A stretch of 64,000 bases of DNA from Enterococcus pallens ATCC BAA-351 (GTDB lineage: Bacteria; Bacillota; Bacilli; Lactobacillales; Enterococcaceae), in NCBI RefSeq assembly GCF_000407485.1, contig NZ_ASWD01000003.1, forward strand, positions 930,001-994,000. Reading direction: 5' to 3'. Below are positions 19,859 to 28,925 of the stretch, one piece after another (position 1 is the first letter of the stretch; each line of letters opens with the position of its first letter). The position numbers were made by a program, and so were the translations under genes. The notes beneath the pieces are model-generated. The model was not told the DNA's origin, did no database searches, and saw only the letters and a list, made by a program, of their open reading frames with translations.

Positions 19859-20686
19859 CTATTTTCCTCCTAAAATCCGATCCACCGCATCGCCATAGCT
19901 TTCGCCAAACAGATTCAAGTGGACTAATAAATAATACAATTGATAAACTGGAACCCGTTCCTGCCATTCCTGTTCCAGCGGATAAATTTTCTGATAGGCA
20001 TCAAACAGGGTTTGTCGAAATCCACCAAATAGCTGACCCATCGCAATATCTAACTCACGATGACCATAAGAAACTGCCGGATCAACAAAGACCGGCTGGC
20101 CCTGAGTATCAAAAAATGTATTGCCGCTCCAAAAATCTCCATGCAGCAAGGACGGTTTGAAGTGCAAATCACTCCAGCGAGTCAGTACCCGGTCCTTTAA
20201 CGCATAATAAGCCTGTTCACGCTGCTTTGTCCATCGATTTCGCTGTTTAGCGATTTCAATTTGGAGTTCTAATCGATTAGTAAAATAAAAGGACCACCAA
20301 TCTGTACCTTGCGTATTGATCTGTGGCAACAATCCTAGATAATTGTCTTGTCCATAGCCAAAAGTCTCCTGCTTCTTCCCATGAATAGCAGCCAAAGCCT
20401 TGCCGATGTCTCGTTGATCTCCTTGGCCTGGTTCGATCCATTCCATCAGCAAATAAGCAGTTTGATTATGAACCCCTGTCGCAAAAGTTTCCGGCACCCG
20501 AACAACCTCTCCTAAAGCTTTTAATCCATCTACCTCAGCCTGAAAGAAAGCTTCAGTCATATTGGGATGTACTTTTAAGAAATAGTCTTTAGTACCATCT
20601 GTCACCCGGTATGCCTGATTAATATCCCCACCACCAATTGGCAGCGGGTGATTTTTCAGCTGTAAATAATTTAGTAAACCCTCCAT
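19859..20686 (-). CDS. Fructosamine kinase family protein
   Basis: About 275 residues with a small-molecule kinase (APH/choline-kinase-like) fold. Substrate and ATP features: YFLKVHPNMTEAFFQAEVDGL (Lys and Glu of the ATP site), LLMEWIEPG hinge, SLLHGDFWSGNTFF catalytic loop, and PVFVDPAVSYGHRELDIAM metal loop. Relatives phosphorylate ketosamines on glycated protein or small amines, leading to deglycation. The start is ATG at 20684-20686 or the GTG just before it; the GGAG site fits both. Genes either side abut within about 15 bases, so this is part of a three-gene operon. Confidence 0.9.
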   Translation of the reverse strand: MEGLLNYLQLKNHPLPIGGGDINQAYRVTDGTKDYFLKVHPNMTEAFFQAEVDGLKALGEVVRVPETFATGVHNQTAYLLMEWIEPGQGDQRDIGKALAAIHGKKQETFGYGQDNYLGLLPQINTQGTDWWSFYFTNRLELQIEIAKQRNRWTKQREQAYYALKDRVLTRWSDLHFKPSLLHGDFWSGNTFFDTQGQPVFVDPAVSYGHRELDIAMGQLFGGFRQTLFDAYQKIYPLEQEWQERVPVYQLYYLLVHLNLFGESYGDAVDRILGGK

Positions 20687-20699
20687 CACTTCTCAACTC

Positions 20700-21482
20700 C
20701 TAAACAAGGTATAGTTGCTGCAAGTCCTTGATGTCCTGTTTTCCTAGTCCAATACCATCTTTTAAATAACCAGCCATGTCACCATAATGCTCAGCAATTA
20801 GCTGGTAGCTGGTCTGCAGGTACTCAGATTTTGCCTTCATCATGTCGTCAATTCCGTACATCATCTCTTCTGAGACTCCAGCTGCTTTAGCCTGCTGTTT
20901 AATTTCCTCAATTTTTTTCTCTAAAAAGCGATTGGTTTTTAAGTAGTCTGCAAATATAGTTTCTTGATCAACACCTAAAGCACTCAACATCATGGCAGCA
21001 CCAAATCCAGTACGATCTTTACCAGCTGTACAATGGAACAGGACACTTTTCTCAGGCTGTTCATTCTTTAATAAAATCTCAAAAAACTGATTGTACTGCT
21101 TGTGAATATGCGGCATGGTTACAAAATTACGATAAACCTCCAGCATTTGGTCATGTGCCGAGTAGCCCTGCTGCATTTTCATCATCACTTCATAAGGGGA
21201 AGCTGAAACTTCCTTTTCCTTAACTGGAAAAATCGGCAAGGCAATATTCTCAGCCGTCGGAATTGGCTGATCCGGCTGGTCTTCCCGTTCTGATGGAGAA
21301 CGAAAATCAACCACCGTCCGAATACCGTAGTCAGCCAAATATGCCTTATCTTCTTCGTTTAATAAATTAATCGTCGCAGAACGAACCAATTTTTGTTTAG
21401 CAACAGTTCGACCATCCTTCGTTTGGTACCCGCCTAATTCTCGCATGTTTTCAGCATGTTGTACTGCTAATTCTTCTCCCAT
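20700..21482 (-). CDS. Tyrosine-protein phosphatase (DSP-like)
   Basis: 260 residues. The P-loop is VLFHCTAGKDRTGFGAAMML, i.e. HCxAGKDRTG, the active-site signature of the bacterial tyrosine/inositol phosphatase group to which LipA/PtpB-like proteins belong. The start region NMRELGGYQTKDGRTV and the general-acid region VVDFRSPSERED also match. No signal peptide is seen. The substrate may be phosphotyrosine or a phosphoinositide. It is first in a run with the fructosamine kinase and thioesterase genes. AAGGAGGACG precedes the ATG. Confidence 0.88.
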   Translation of the reverse strand: MGEELAVQHAENMRELGGYQTKDGRTVAKQKLVRSATINLLNEEDKAYLADYGIRTVVDFRSPSEREDQPDQPIPTAENIALPIFPVKEKEVSASPYEVMMKMQQGYSAHDQMLEVYRNFVTMPHIHKQYNQFFEILLKNEQPEKSVLFHCTAGKDRTGFGAAMMLSALGVDQETIFADYLKTNRFLEKKIEEIKQQAKAAGVSEEMMYGIDDMMKAKSEYLQTSYQLIAEHYGDMAGYLKDGIGLGKQDIKDLQQLYLV

Positions 21483-21613
21483 TTTACGTCCTCCTTATTT
21501 TATCAAGTAATGAGCAATTTTCGCTTTTTTAGCATTCTCATAATCCTAATTCCCACTAGCAAAAAAATCAGTTGGAATTTGGGTCCTTATTGTAAAGTAT
21601 AGCACAGAAAAAC

Positions 21614-21660
21614 AGGCAGAGTAGTTGATTCGCTGGATTCAGCCAATAATACTCCTGCCT
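21614..21660 (-). terminator. Terminator of recQ
   Basis: AGGCAGAGTA ... TACTCCTGCCT imperfect stem with TTTTTC following on the minus strand, after the recQ stop. Confidence 0.65.
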
Positions 21661-21678
21661 ATTTTTATTTAATAGCTG

Positions 21679-23427
21679 CTATTTTTTTAAAATTTCCAAG
21701 AAGGCAGCACCATATTTATCCAGCTTACTTTGACCGACGCCTTTAATTTGCAGCATCTCTAATGATGTTTGCGGCTGCTTTTCTGCCAGCTCCTGTAGCG
21801 TTTTATCGGAGAATATAATATAAGGGGGTAAATTCTGCTCCTGAGCCAGCTGTGTCCGTAGACTGCGCAGCTCTTCGAACAATTCATCATCCACTTGTAA
21901 CGTCTTCACTGCGTTTTGCTTACGGGTAACCTGCTTTTTCCCAAGTAGGACGCTAAAGCCTAAAGGTGAAATTGTCAGCAACGGAAATTGACCTTCTGTT
22001 AAAGTAAAATAGCCCTCGGCAGTTAAATAATCAATCAGCTGGGTGACTTCCTTTTGACTCCAATCTCGCATTAAACCATAGGTAGACAATTGGTCAAACT
22101 GCCACTGAGTAATCTTCTGATCCCTTGACCCAGTCAACACCTTCGCTACTAATCCTTTACCAAAACGTTCTCCCATACGTTTTACACAGGATAACACTTT
22201 TTGTGCCTCCGTTGTAATATCAATCACTTCTCGTGAATCAGTACAATTACTGCAACGACCACAATCTTCACTATCCTCACCAAAGTAACGTAAAATGTAG
22301 CGTTGCAAACACATTTGAGTGTGGGCGTACTGATCCATTTCCCGTAATTTATTGTATTCATTTTTCTTATATTCTTCATTTCCCTCAGATTGATCAATGA
22401 AAAACTTTTGTACCTGCAAATCCTTAGGGGCATAAAAAAGAATCGCTTCACTCGGTAAACCATCCCGACCTGCTCGACCAGCTTCCTGATAATAAGATTC
22501 TAAATTACCAGGAATTTGGGCATGGATGACAAAACGTACATTGCTTTTATTGATCCCCATACCAAAAGCATTGGTTGCCACCATGACCTGCACCCGATCA
22601 AACAGAAAGTCTTCTTGATTTTTCGAACGATCCTGTTCACTCATCCCTCCATGATAGCTGGCTACCGCAATATTTTGAGCCTTTAATAAATGATGCAAAC
22701 GATCGACTTCTTTTCGAGTGCTAGCATAAATTATGCCAGCCTGTCCTTTATTCAGCTTTAAGTATTCCATCAAATAGCTTTCCTTAGCATCTTTGACCAC
22801 TTGAAAGGTCAGATTCTCCCGGGCAAAGCCAGTATTAATTTGATTATCCGATGGAATCTGCAACAAATGCAAAATATCATCAGCCACATGCTCAGTTGCC
22901 GTAGCAGTCAAAGCAATAATTGTTGGACGCTGTGATAATTCTTCAATGGTTTCTGCCAATCGTAAATAGCTAGGACGAAAATCGTGACCCCATTGTGAAA
23001 TACAATGAGCTTCATCCACCGCTAATAATTCAATTGGTACATAATGCAGTAATTGACGAAAGGACGCTGATTCTAATCGCTCCGGTGCAACATACAACAG
23101 TTTAATCTTACCATCAACCGCTAGACGAATTCGCTGTTGAATCTCTGGATTCGACAATGAACTGTTAATGAAAGCTGCCGGTATGCCCATTTCATTTAAG
23201 CTGTCCACCTGATCCTTCATTAAAGAGATTAAAGGCGAGATCACTAGAGTTAAGCCATCCAGAACCAATGCCGGTAATTGATAGCAAACGGACTTTCCGC
23301 CACCTGTAGGCATGATTCCTAAAACATTTTCATGATTTAAAATTTTTGATATGATTTCTGCCTGACCTGTTCGAAAACTGTCATAGCCAAACTTTTCCTT
23401 TAATAATTCAGTTACTCTATTCATCAT
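21679..23427 (-). CDS. recQ: ATP-dependent DNA helicase RecQ
   Basis: 582 residues. SF2 motifs: GIMPTGGGKSVCYQLPAL (I), DEAH in AVDEAHCISQWGHDFRP (II), IALTATAT (III), IIYASTRKEVD (IV), VATNAFGMGINKSNVRFVIH (V) and QEAGRAGRDG (VI). The RecQ zinc cluster is present (MCLQRYILRYFG ... DCGRCSNC), followed by a winged helix and a C-terminal HRDC domain (SLEMLQIKGVGQSKLDKYG). It unwinds DNA 3' to 5' in recombination and fork repair. The gene stands alone with its own terminator. Confidence 0.96.
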   Translation of the reverse strand: MMNRVTELLKEKFGYDSFRTGQAEIISKILNHENVLGIMPTGGGKSVCYQLPALVLDGLTLVISPLISLMKDQVDSLNEMGIPAAFINSSLSNPEIQQRIRLAVDGKIKLLYVAPERLESASFRQLLHYVPIELLAVDEAHCISQWGHDFRPSYLRLAETIEELSQRPTIIALTATATEHVADDILHLLQIPSDNQINTGFARENLTFQVVKDAKESYLMEYLKLNKGQAGIIYASTRKEVDRLHHLLKAQNIAVASYHGGMSEQDRSKNQEDFLFDRVQVMVATNAFGMGINKSNVRFVIHAQIPGNLESYYQEAGRAGRDGLPSEAILFYAPKDLQVQKFFIDQSEGNEEYKKNEYNKLREMDQYAHTQMCLQRYILRYFGEDSEDCGRCSNCTDSREVIDITTEAQKVLSCVKRMGERFGKGLVAKVLTGSRDQKITQWQFDQLSTYGLMRDWSQKEVTQLIDYLTAEGYFTLTEGQFPLLTISPLGFSVLLGKKQVTRKQNAVKTLQVDDELFEELRSLRTQLAQEQNLPPYIIFSDKTLQELAEKQPQTSLEMLQIKGVGQSKLDKYGAAFLEILKK

Positions 23428-23479
23428 TATTCCTCACATTCCTATGCTTTATTATACGCGATGAATAGTCATTTTTGTT

Positions 23480-23516
23480 TAAAAAAATAGACTCACCCTA
23501 AAGGAATGAGTCTATT
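23480..23516 (-). terminator. Terminator of pepC
   Basis: AATAGACTCA ... TGAGTCTATT hairpin and seven T on the minus strand, shortly past the pepC stop. Confidence 0.9.
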
Positions 23517-23529
23517 ACAAATAATCGCT

Positions 23530-24855
23530 TTAAGCAAGAGCTCCCATTGGATCCCAAGGTGCCAACACAACCGGTTCTGCTTCAAACGCCGCCAATTGTT
23601 CAGTTGTTAAATAATCTTTACGAACAACGATTTGGTAAGTGTATTCATCCATCCAAGCATCACTCATAACGAAAAAGCCTTTTTCACCAACCTTTTCGCC
23701 CCAGCTGTTTTCTACTTTCCATTTCGTACTTTTACCATCCACTACATCTACACCAGTCAACACCATTGCGTGTGTCATCAAACTGTCGCCATAATCTAAC
23801 CGTTCAGCCTTCGTCATGGTAAAATCAGCTTCAAACAAATCGTCTATGTCATAAGCGTTTAAAGCCATAATTCCAGAATCACGGGTAGAAGATTGGCCGA
23901 CATCACAACCAAACCAGACTGATTCTCCATCCTTCAGCTGTTTAACCGCCAATTGTTTGAAGGTCTCCATATCAAGATTCAAATATTTTACTGGTGCTCC
24001 TCCGACCACATTTCCCAGCATTGATACTGTATAGCTGCGATTATAGGGCTTGTCAGCGGTTGGCGCATTGATAATGCTGACATAGTCGTCTAAGTTTACT
24101 CCAACATATTTTTCATAAAAGCTTTGCGGTGTCAGCTGTTGATCAATATGATAGTTTTGCTCTTCATCTCGATATTCGAAATCAAATACTTCTGGTGGTG
24201 TACCTAAGGCTGTTGCCAACAGAGTATAAACTTCCTGCAACATTTCTTTACGTTTTGCTTCGACCGCAGCTTCGTCTTTTCCAGCCGCTAATTTGCGCAA
24301 CACCACTGCATGCTTGCGCAACAATTTATTCAAATATTTGTTCAAGTCTCGCGAATTTGAGCTGTTGCTGCTTTCAGGCATGACGGCTTTAGGGACTACA
24401 CCATATTTTTGAAATAAAGAAACAATCATGTCCCATTGACCACCATCCTGCTGCGGTGTTTGCAGTAAGAAAGCCACCTCACGGCTAGAAGCCTCCTGGT
24501 CTGCTGTCGCCAAAATGTTTTCATAGAAATAATTGGCCTTTTCATATTTGTCCCAGAAAAAAGTATAGTTTTGCGACAGTTCGAAATCCTTTAATTTAAA
24601 TTGTTGGAGCATTTTGTGGCGGAAGGTATTCAGCGCAGCAAACATCCAACAACGACCTGATTGTTTTTGATTGGCAACCTTACCTGTTGCTAGATCAATT
24701 GAAAAAACGGGCGTGTTTTCTACATGAGCAGCCACGTTTTCAGCTGAGGCTGTAATACCGTTTTTAACAACACCTCGCTGCAATGCCACCTGTTTTTGAT
24801 TAGCCAAAAAGCTATCACGATAGTGTTTCGTTTGTTCTTCTGTAATTTTTGTCAT
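23530..24855 (-). CDS. pepC: Aminopeptidase C (bleomycin hydrolase family)
   Basis: 441 residues from the ATG at 24853-24855, preceded by GTGGAGGAGG. A 17-codon upstream extension is rejected. The papain-like triad is visible: Cys in NQKQSGRCWMFAALNTFR, His in SLMTHAMVLTGVDV, and Asn in KVENSWGEKVG. It ends with APWDPMGALA, matching PepC proteins whose C-terminus reaches into the active site and limits cleavage to aminopeptidase action. It is a cytoplasmic hexamer that frees N-terminal residues from peptides. It lies 51 bases downstream of the acyltransferase gene. Confidence 0.96.
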   Translation of the reverse strand: MTKITEEQTKHYRDSFLANQKQVALQRGVVKNGITASAENVAAHVENTPVFSIDLATGKVANQKQSGRCWMFAALNTFRHKMLQQFKLKDFELSQNYTFFWDKYEKANYFYENILATADQEASSREVAFLLQTPQQDGGQWDMIVSLFQKYGVVPKAVMPESSNSSNSRDLNKYLNKLLRKHAVVLRKLAAGKDEAAVEAKRKEMLQEVYTLLATALGTPPEVFDFEYRDEEQNYHIDQQLTPQSFYEKYVGVNLDDYVSIINAPTADKPYNRSYTVSMLGNVVGGAPVKYLNLDMETFKQLAVKQLKDGESVWFGCDVGQSSTRDSGIMALNAYDIDDLFEADFTMTKAERLDYGDSLMTHAMVLTGVDVVDGKSTKWKVENSWGEKVGEKGFFVMSDAWMDEYTYQIVVRKDYLTTEQLAAFEAEPVVLAPWDPMGALA

Positions 24856-24906
24856 AAAAAAAGCCTCCTCCACGCTTATTTTACGCTTCAGAGACTTGCT
24901 TGACAA

Positions 24907-25887
24907 TTAATTTAAAACCGGACGTAAAACTTTTTGTTTCCCCTTTTCAAGCCATTTCCCAAATCTTTCACTGGATAAAGCTGCCGTAAGCAGAACACTG
25001 AAAATAAACAGAACCGCTACTCCCCAGATCCCCATTTCCACCTCATCCGCTCCAACAGCACGCAATCCTTTGACTAAAAAGCCATGAAGCAGGTATACTG
25101 TCAACGTATTTTTCCCCCATTTTGAGAAAAAATACTGTCCTTTTGGTACTAGCATAAAAAATGCTGTAATACCTATCAGGCCCAACAGGAAGAAAATCAT
25201 CCGCTGGGGACCGCCTAAAAGCGGATGATTCAAGTAATCTTCATAGGGCTTCGATCCAAAGACCCAATATTTATTGATAAAGTCATTGGTTTCGATTAGA
25301 ACAAAGATTCCTGCAAATAAGGCAAAGGCTACCCATTTCTTAGGAGCTGCCTTGATTCTTGCAATCCAGCTGGCAGGCAAGGCATAGCCCACCATAAAAT
25401 AAGGAAAGAAAGTCAACGTACGCTGGACTGCCAGGAAACGACCAAAGAAAGGAATATAGCCGACAATCAATGCAACAATAATACTACCGATCACTACTTG
25501 TTTTACCGAAAAACGCTGACATAAGTACAGCATACAGTTCCAGCAGAATAAACTTAGCAGAAACCAAAGAGACCATTGGGGCGTCGTTATACTAAAGCTA
25601 AAGGACTCCTGTAAACCAATTATTGTATAGTATGCTGAATAAACCAGCTGGAAAAAGATATACGGCAGCAATAATTTTTTCACCAGTTTTTTCAATGGTT
25701 TGGGTTTGCCTTTTGCAAAATAACCAGAAATTAAAATAAATGCTGGCATATGGAAAGTGAATATAAAATAGTACAGATCACTATATAGCCCTTTTGTCTC
25801 AATAAACGGCTGAAATAAATGGCCAAAAACTACTAAAATCATTAAGAATAATTTCGCATTGTCAAAATAGGCATCACGTTTTGCCAT
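24907..25887 (-). CDS. Membrane acyltransferase family 3 protein
   Basis: 326 residues with about ten hydrophobic helices. The start KRDAYFDNAKLFLMILVVFGH contains the family His, and FHMPAFILISGYFAKGK is the second family block. HGFLVKGLRAVG lies near the C-terminus. Relatives (OafA/NolL-like) move acyl groups onto cell-surface sugars or lipids. The acceptor here is unknown. The gene lies between tRNA-Asn and pepC on the same strand. Confidence 0.88.
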   Translation of the reverse strand: MAKRDAYFDNAKLFLMILVVFGHLFQPFIETKGLYSDLYYFIFTFHMPAFILISGYFAKGKPKPLKKLVKKLLLPYIFFQLVYSAYYTIIGLQESFSFSITTPQWSLWFLLSLFCWNCMLYLCQRFSVKQVVIGSIIVALIVGYIPFFGRFLAVQRTLTFFPYFMVGYALPASWIARIKAAPKKWVAFALFAGIFVLIETNDFINKYWVFGSKPYEDYLNHPLLGGPQRMIFFLLGLIGITAFFMLVPKGQYFFSKWGKNTLTVYLLHGFLVKGLRAVGADEVEMGIWGVAVLFIFSVLLTAALSSERFGKWLEKGKQKVLRPVLN

Positions 25888-25979
25888 TAACTCGCCTCCT
25901 TCATACTTAGTATAAAAGGTTTAGGTTTCTTTTGAAAGAAATCTTGAAAACAATCTAAAAAACTTCTTATTTTCGTCAC

Positions 25980-26011
25980 AAAAAAAAGAGACAATCTTTA
26001 CGAATTGTCTC
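25980..26011 (-). terminator. Terminator after tRNA-Asn
   Basis: GAGACAAT ... ATTGTCTC stem with a run of eight or more T on the minus strand, 7 bases after the tRNA. Confidence 0.85.
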
Positions 26012-26017
26012 AACAAA

Positions 26018-26091
26018 CTCCGGCAGTAGGACTCGAACCTACGACATCATGATTAACAGTCATGCGCTACTACCAACTGAGCTATGCCGGA
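26018..26091 (-). tRNA. tRNA-Asn (GUU)
   Basis: 74-base cloverleaf on the minus strand. The acceptor stem is TCCGGCA/TGCCGGA with discriminator G. The D-loop is AGCTCAGTTGGTAG. The anticodon loop is CTGTTAA with anticodon GTT. The T-arm is GTAGGTTCGAGTCCTAC. CCA is not encoded. A terminator follows. Confidence 0.97.
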
Positions 26092-26195
26092 AAAAGAATA
26101 CTTGTTTATGATACCAATTTTTATTTTGAATGGCAATAGATTTGATGCAATTTTCTTCCTATTTATTGTCTACCATTTGTCAGGAGTGTGTCCAT

Positions 26196-27389
26196 ATGTA
26201 TCGTCATAGTCGAAAGAAAAAGAAACACCCTATTTATATTATCAGCGGTATACTGCTATTGGCCTTAGGCTGCCTCAGCGGAGGATATTTATATGAGCAA
26301 CAACAAACTGCTGACTCAGCACCACAGGTAGTAAATCCGCCAATTAAAAAGCCTGTGAATACGTTAGCAGCTGAAACACAGCAAACGATCGAACCTCATG
26401 ATACATTAGCTGATTCTCTACAACAACAGCTGGTTCAAAGAGGTTTCAGCGGAACGGTTCTCGCCTATCACGATGGACATTTAATCTTGAATAAAGCTTA
26501 TGGCTGGAAAAATCAAGAACAACAGGAGCAAAATCAAGTAACCACTCAGTATTGCATCGGCTCAGTTGAAAAAGGACAAACAGCCTATTTATTAATGCAA
26601 GCAGTCAATGCCGGAAAAGTTCAGCTGTCAGATAAATTAAGTCAATATTATCCGCAAATAAAAAATAGCGACTCCATTACCTTACGGGATATGCTAAACA
26701 TGAGCTCTGGGTTGAAACCCAACGATAAAATAAAAAATGAACCTACAACCAATGAAAAGACTGTTTTGGATCAAGCCATCCAACAAGCAGAAGCTGGTGA
26801 AAAGGTCTATTCTTACCAGCCCATTAATTATGTATTACTGGCAGGTATTATTGAACAAGCAACAGGGAAGAGTTACTATGATCTGTTTAATCAACAAATT
26901 ATTCAATCCTTTAAACTAAGCCATACCAGCTTTGCTCAAGATCAGTCCGAAGAACAGGCTCGGTCTTATCAAGAAACCACTGGGACAGACACCTTCACGG
27001 ATGAATCAGCTGCTAGTTACGCTACAGAATTGGGAACGGGCAATGCTTTTATGTCTGCCGGTGATTTATTTTTGTATTTCCATACTCTACTTTCTGGTGA
27101 AAAGCTGACAACTCAAGATCGGGAAACCTTGTGGCAGAATTATCCCAATGAGCAATATGCTGCTGGTATTTACAACATGTCCAATCATTATCACAGCCGC
27201 GGCGTGAAGGCCAATTTCGAAACAATCGTCAATTATTCTAAAGATGGACAAAATGCCTTGATCCTTATCTCTAACAAGCACATTGAAAATACATTTTTCA
27301 ACGAGTTAGGTGATCAAATGTTTAATCAACTAATTCAGGCAAACAACACAAGCTCTAGCAATAAATTAACAACTCCAGCTAGTTCTTGA
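26196..27389 (+). CDS. Membrane-anchored serine hydrolase, class C beta-lactamase/PBP-like
   Basis: 397 residues from ATG 26196 (CAGGAG upstream). The earlier ATG at 26130 has no ribosome site. A basic N-terminus (RHSRKKKKH) leads into one membrane helix (YIISGILLLALGCLSGGYL), then a Q-rich linker and the beta-lactamase fold. The nucleophile motif is SVEK (SxxK) in CIGSVEKGQ. The second motif is around YSYQPINYVLLAGIIEQATG, as in class C-like esterases and D-Ala peptidases. It faces outside the membrane. The substrate is unknown: a cell-wall peptide or an ester. The Q-rich linker (EQQEQNQ) is low-complexity. Confidence 0.85.
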   Translation: MYRHSRKKKKHPIYIISGILLLALGCLSGGYLYEQQQTADSAPQVVNPPIKKPVNTLAAETQQTIEPHDTLADSLQQQLVQRGFSGTVLAYHDGHLILNKAYGWKNQEQQEQNQVTTQYCIGSVEKGQTAYLLMQAVNAGKVQLSDKLSQYYPQIKNSDSITLRDMLNMSSGLKPNDKIKNEPTTNEKTVLDQAIQQAEAGEKVYSYQPINYVLLAGIIEQATGKSYYDLFNQQIIQSFKLSHTSFAQDQSEEQARSYQETTGTDTFTDESAASYATELGTGNAFMSAGDLFLYFHTLLSGEKLTTQDRETLWQNYPNEQYAAGIYNMSNHYHSRGVKANFETIVNYSKDGQNALILISNKHIENTFFNELGDQMFNQLIQANNTSSSNKLTTPASS

Positions 27390-27438
27390 AAGGTCTACGT
27401 GATAGGATAAAAGTAAAAAGTTGTCAGGAGGATTTTTT

Positions 27439-27978
27439 ATGTTAGATAAATCAGTCCCTTATATTCCATTTACTATGGTTCGAAAACCTGATGCATCCCC
27501 CTTGCCTACCTATCAGTTGCCCGAAGGCTATCGTATCGTATTTTACCAGCCAGGTGATGAAAAGGATTGGGCAATGATCGAAACACAAGTGGCTGAATTT
27601 GACTCAACTGAGGAGGCTTTAAGTTATTTTCAACGTTCTTTTGCGCCTTTTTCCAATGAACTACCAAAGCGAATGATGTTCATCGAAAATCCCCAAGGAA
27701 AAAAAGTAGCTACTTTTACTGCCTGGCGGACAGATGATACGCGCAAGCCACGACTTCATTGGTTAGCAGTTCTTCCCGAGGAACAAGGAAAAGGGTTAGC
27801 CAAATCACTGGTAATTCGCGTGACAGAATTGCTCCATGAACTGTATCCTGATCAAGAATTATACTTAACTACTCAAACCTGGAGCTATCCAGCAGTAAAA
27901 CTGTATCAAAAATTAGGCTATGAAATTTTACAGGATCAAAATTATTCGCAAATCATAGATATTTTGAACAACCGGTAA
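27439..27978 (+). CDS. GNAT family N-acetyltransferase
   Basis: 179 residues from ATG 27439 behind CAGGAGGA. The acetyl-CoA site is WLAVLPEEQGKGLAKSLVIR (the V-x-x-x-x-x-Gly-x-Gly block). A C-terminal YQKLGYEIL tail is typical of GNAT enzymes. The region before it (FTAWRTDDTRKPRLHW) forms the central beta strands. The acceptor is unknown. It lies downstream of the serine hydrolase with a 49-base gap, and a hairpin terminator follows. Confidence 0.9.
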   Translation: MLDKSVPYIPFTMVRKPDASPLPTYQLPEGYRIVFYQPGDEKDWAMIETQVAEFDSTEEALSYFQRSFAPFSNELPKRMMFIENPQGKKVATFTAWRTDDTRKPRLHWLAVLPEEQGKGLAKSLVIRVTELLHELYPDQELYLTTQTWSYPAVKLYQKLGYEILQDQNYSQIIDILNNR

Positions 27979-27990
27979 TCGTCAAAAAAA

Positions 27991-28036
27991 CCGAACCATA
28001 AAGACTTTTCGCAAAGAAAGGTGCTTTATCGTTCGG
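27991..28036 (+). terminator. Hairpin after the acetyltransferase gene
   Basis: CCGAAC-ca-TAAAG ... CTTTAT-c-GTTCGG stem followed by TTCATTTATT. Confidence 0.7.
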
Positions 28037-28128
28037 TTCATTTATTATTCTTTCTTGGTAGAAACTTCTGCTGTTAAAGATGTAAAGATGGTATGTCTCA
28101 CTAAATGCACAGTCTTATATCTAATTGT

Positions 28129-28236
28129 TCAAAAAAAGCGATCAAGCTCACCTAAACGGATAGAAACCACAATCCGCTCTGTTTTAAAAAGCAATCTTGT
28201 CCCAACGTAGTGCCGAATCATTTCAAAATTGAGCAT
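28129..28236 (-). CDS. Possible 35-residue peptide upstream of tRNA-Thr
   Basis: In the 350-base stretch between the acetyltransferase gene and tRNA-Thr, a minus-strand frame starts MLNFEMIRHYVGTRLLF and ends ELDRFF. AGTGAGGATATCTG lies before the ATG. The composition is protein-like (basic, mixed hydrophobic), but I know no homologue. It could be a small protein, a remnant of a longer gene, or chance. Apart from the tRNA promoter I see nothing else in this stretch. Confidence 0.3.
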   Translation of the reverse strand: MLNFEMIRHYVGTRLLFKTERIVVSIRLGELDRFF

Positions 28237-28279
28237 CAGATATCCTCACTTTCATTTCAAAAAAAGAAGAGAAAAAATA

Positions 28280-28308
28280 TTGACATCCACTCAGATATTC
28301 GGTATTCT
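28280..28308 (+). promoter_or_regulatory. Promoter of tRNA-Thr
   Basis: TTGACA (28280-28285), 17-base spacer, TATTCT (28303-28308). Transcription should begin about 14 bases before the tRNA. Confidence 0.8.
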
Positions 28309-28328
28309 ATATCTTGTGTTCAACAGAT

Positions 28329-28401
28329 GCCGCCTTAGCTCAGCTGGTAGAGCGCCACCATGGTAAGGTGGAGGTCGTCGGTTCAAGCCCGACAGGTGGC
28401 T
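28329..28401 (+). tRNA. tRNA-Thr (GGU), probable prophage attachment site
   Basis: 73-base cloverleaf. Acceptor GCCGCCT/AGGTGGC with discriminator T, D-loop AGCTCAGCTGGTAG, anticodon stem CCACC/GGTGG around ATGGTAA (anticodon GGT), and T-arm TCGGTTCAAGCCCGA. CCA is not encoded. Host genes lie on its left, and phage-type genes begin 160 bases past its 3' end. tRNA 3' ends are frequent attB sites, so this is the likely attL. The matching attR must be outside the window. Confidence 0.95.
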
Positions 28402-28412
28402 TACGTAATATC

Positions 28413-28450
28413 CTCTAAATGCTATTATACCAGCATTTAGAGTTTTTTTT
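28413..28450 (+). terminator. Terminator of tRNA-Thr
   Basis: CTCTAAATGC ... GCATTTAGAG perfect 10-bp stem followed by eight T. Confidence 0.93.
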
Positions 28451-28513
28451 ATACTCAAGCTACCCAAAAATTACACATTTTGCCTTCTTTTTCATTGGTA
28501 GGCTATTTTTTTC

Positions 28514-28543
28514 TTTACAAAACCGAACATATGTTTGTATAAT
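28514..28543 (+). promoter_or_regulatory. LexA/DinR-type SOS box in the promoter of the small-gene cassette
   Basis: CGAACATATGTTTG at 28524-28537 fits the Gram-positive SOS box consensus (CGAAC-N4-GTTYG). It lies between TTTACA (28514-28519) and TATAAT (28538-28543), so bound LexA would block RNA polymerase. A GAGGTGATTG ribosome site and the ATG at 28561 follow. The match is direct. Regulation by LexA is inferred. Confidence 0.8.
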
Positions 28544-28560
28544 GATTACGAGGTGATTGA

Positions 28561-28902
28561 ATGAAAACAATTGAAGAAATTAAAAATTCAATAAGAGTGT
28601 ATGACGTCAATGAAGGAATAGATGGATTAACTTTTAGATGGGTCTGCGGCAAATGGACTTATTTAGTTATTGCCACTTTCGGAGAAGAGTGGGACCATGT
28701 GTCTATCTCTTGCAAAAACAAAAGAGTCATTCCTGACTGGGAAACTATGTGCAGACTAAAAGATTTATGCTTTTACGAAAATGAAGTTGTTATGCAGTTA
28801 CATCCGAAAAAAGAAAACTATGTCAATGTACGCGTAAACTGTCTTCATTTGTGGGCACCACAACAAACTGCTATACCAACGCCACCGTTACTGTTGGTCT
28901 AA
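28561..28902 (+). CDS. Small phage protein, DUF7694-like
   Basis: 113 residues. The core FRWVCGKWTYLVIATFG, then EEWDHVSISCKNK, PDWETMCRLKDLCF and LHLWAPQQTAIPTPP, recalls the DUF7694 family of phage and mobile-element proteins, where a conserved WxxVSxS...P.WE..C..K core recurs. Its function is unknown. GAGGTGATTG precedes the ATG. It is the first of three genes read away from the tRNA behind an SOS-box promoter, opposite to the late genes. I am fairly sure it is real and only moderately sure of the family. Confidence 0.75.
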   Translation: MKTIEEIKNSIRVYDVNEGIDGLTFRWVCGKWTYLVIATFGEEWDHVSISCKNKRVIPDWETMCRLKDLCFYENEVVMQLHPKKENYVNVRVNCLHLWAPQQTAIPTPPLLLV

Positions 28903-28925
28903 TAATTATATGAGGGAGTGATTGC

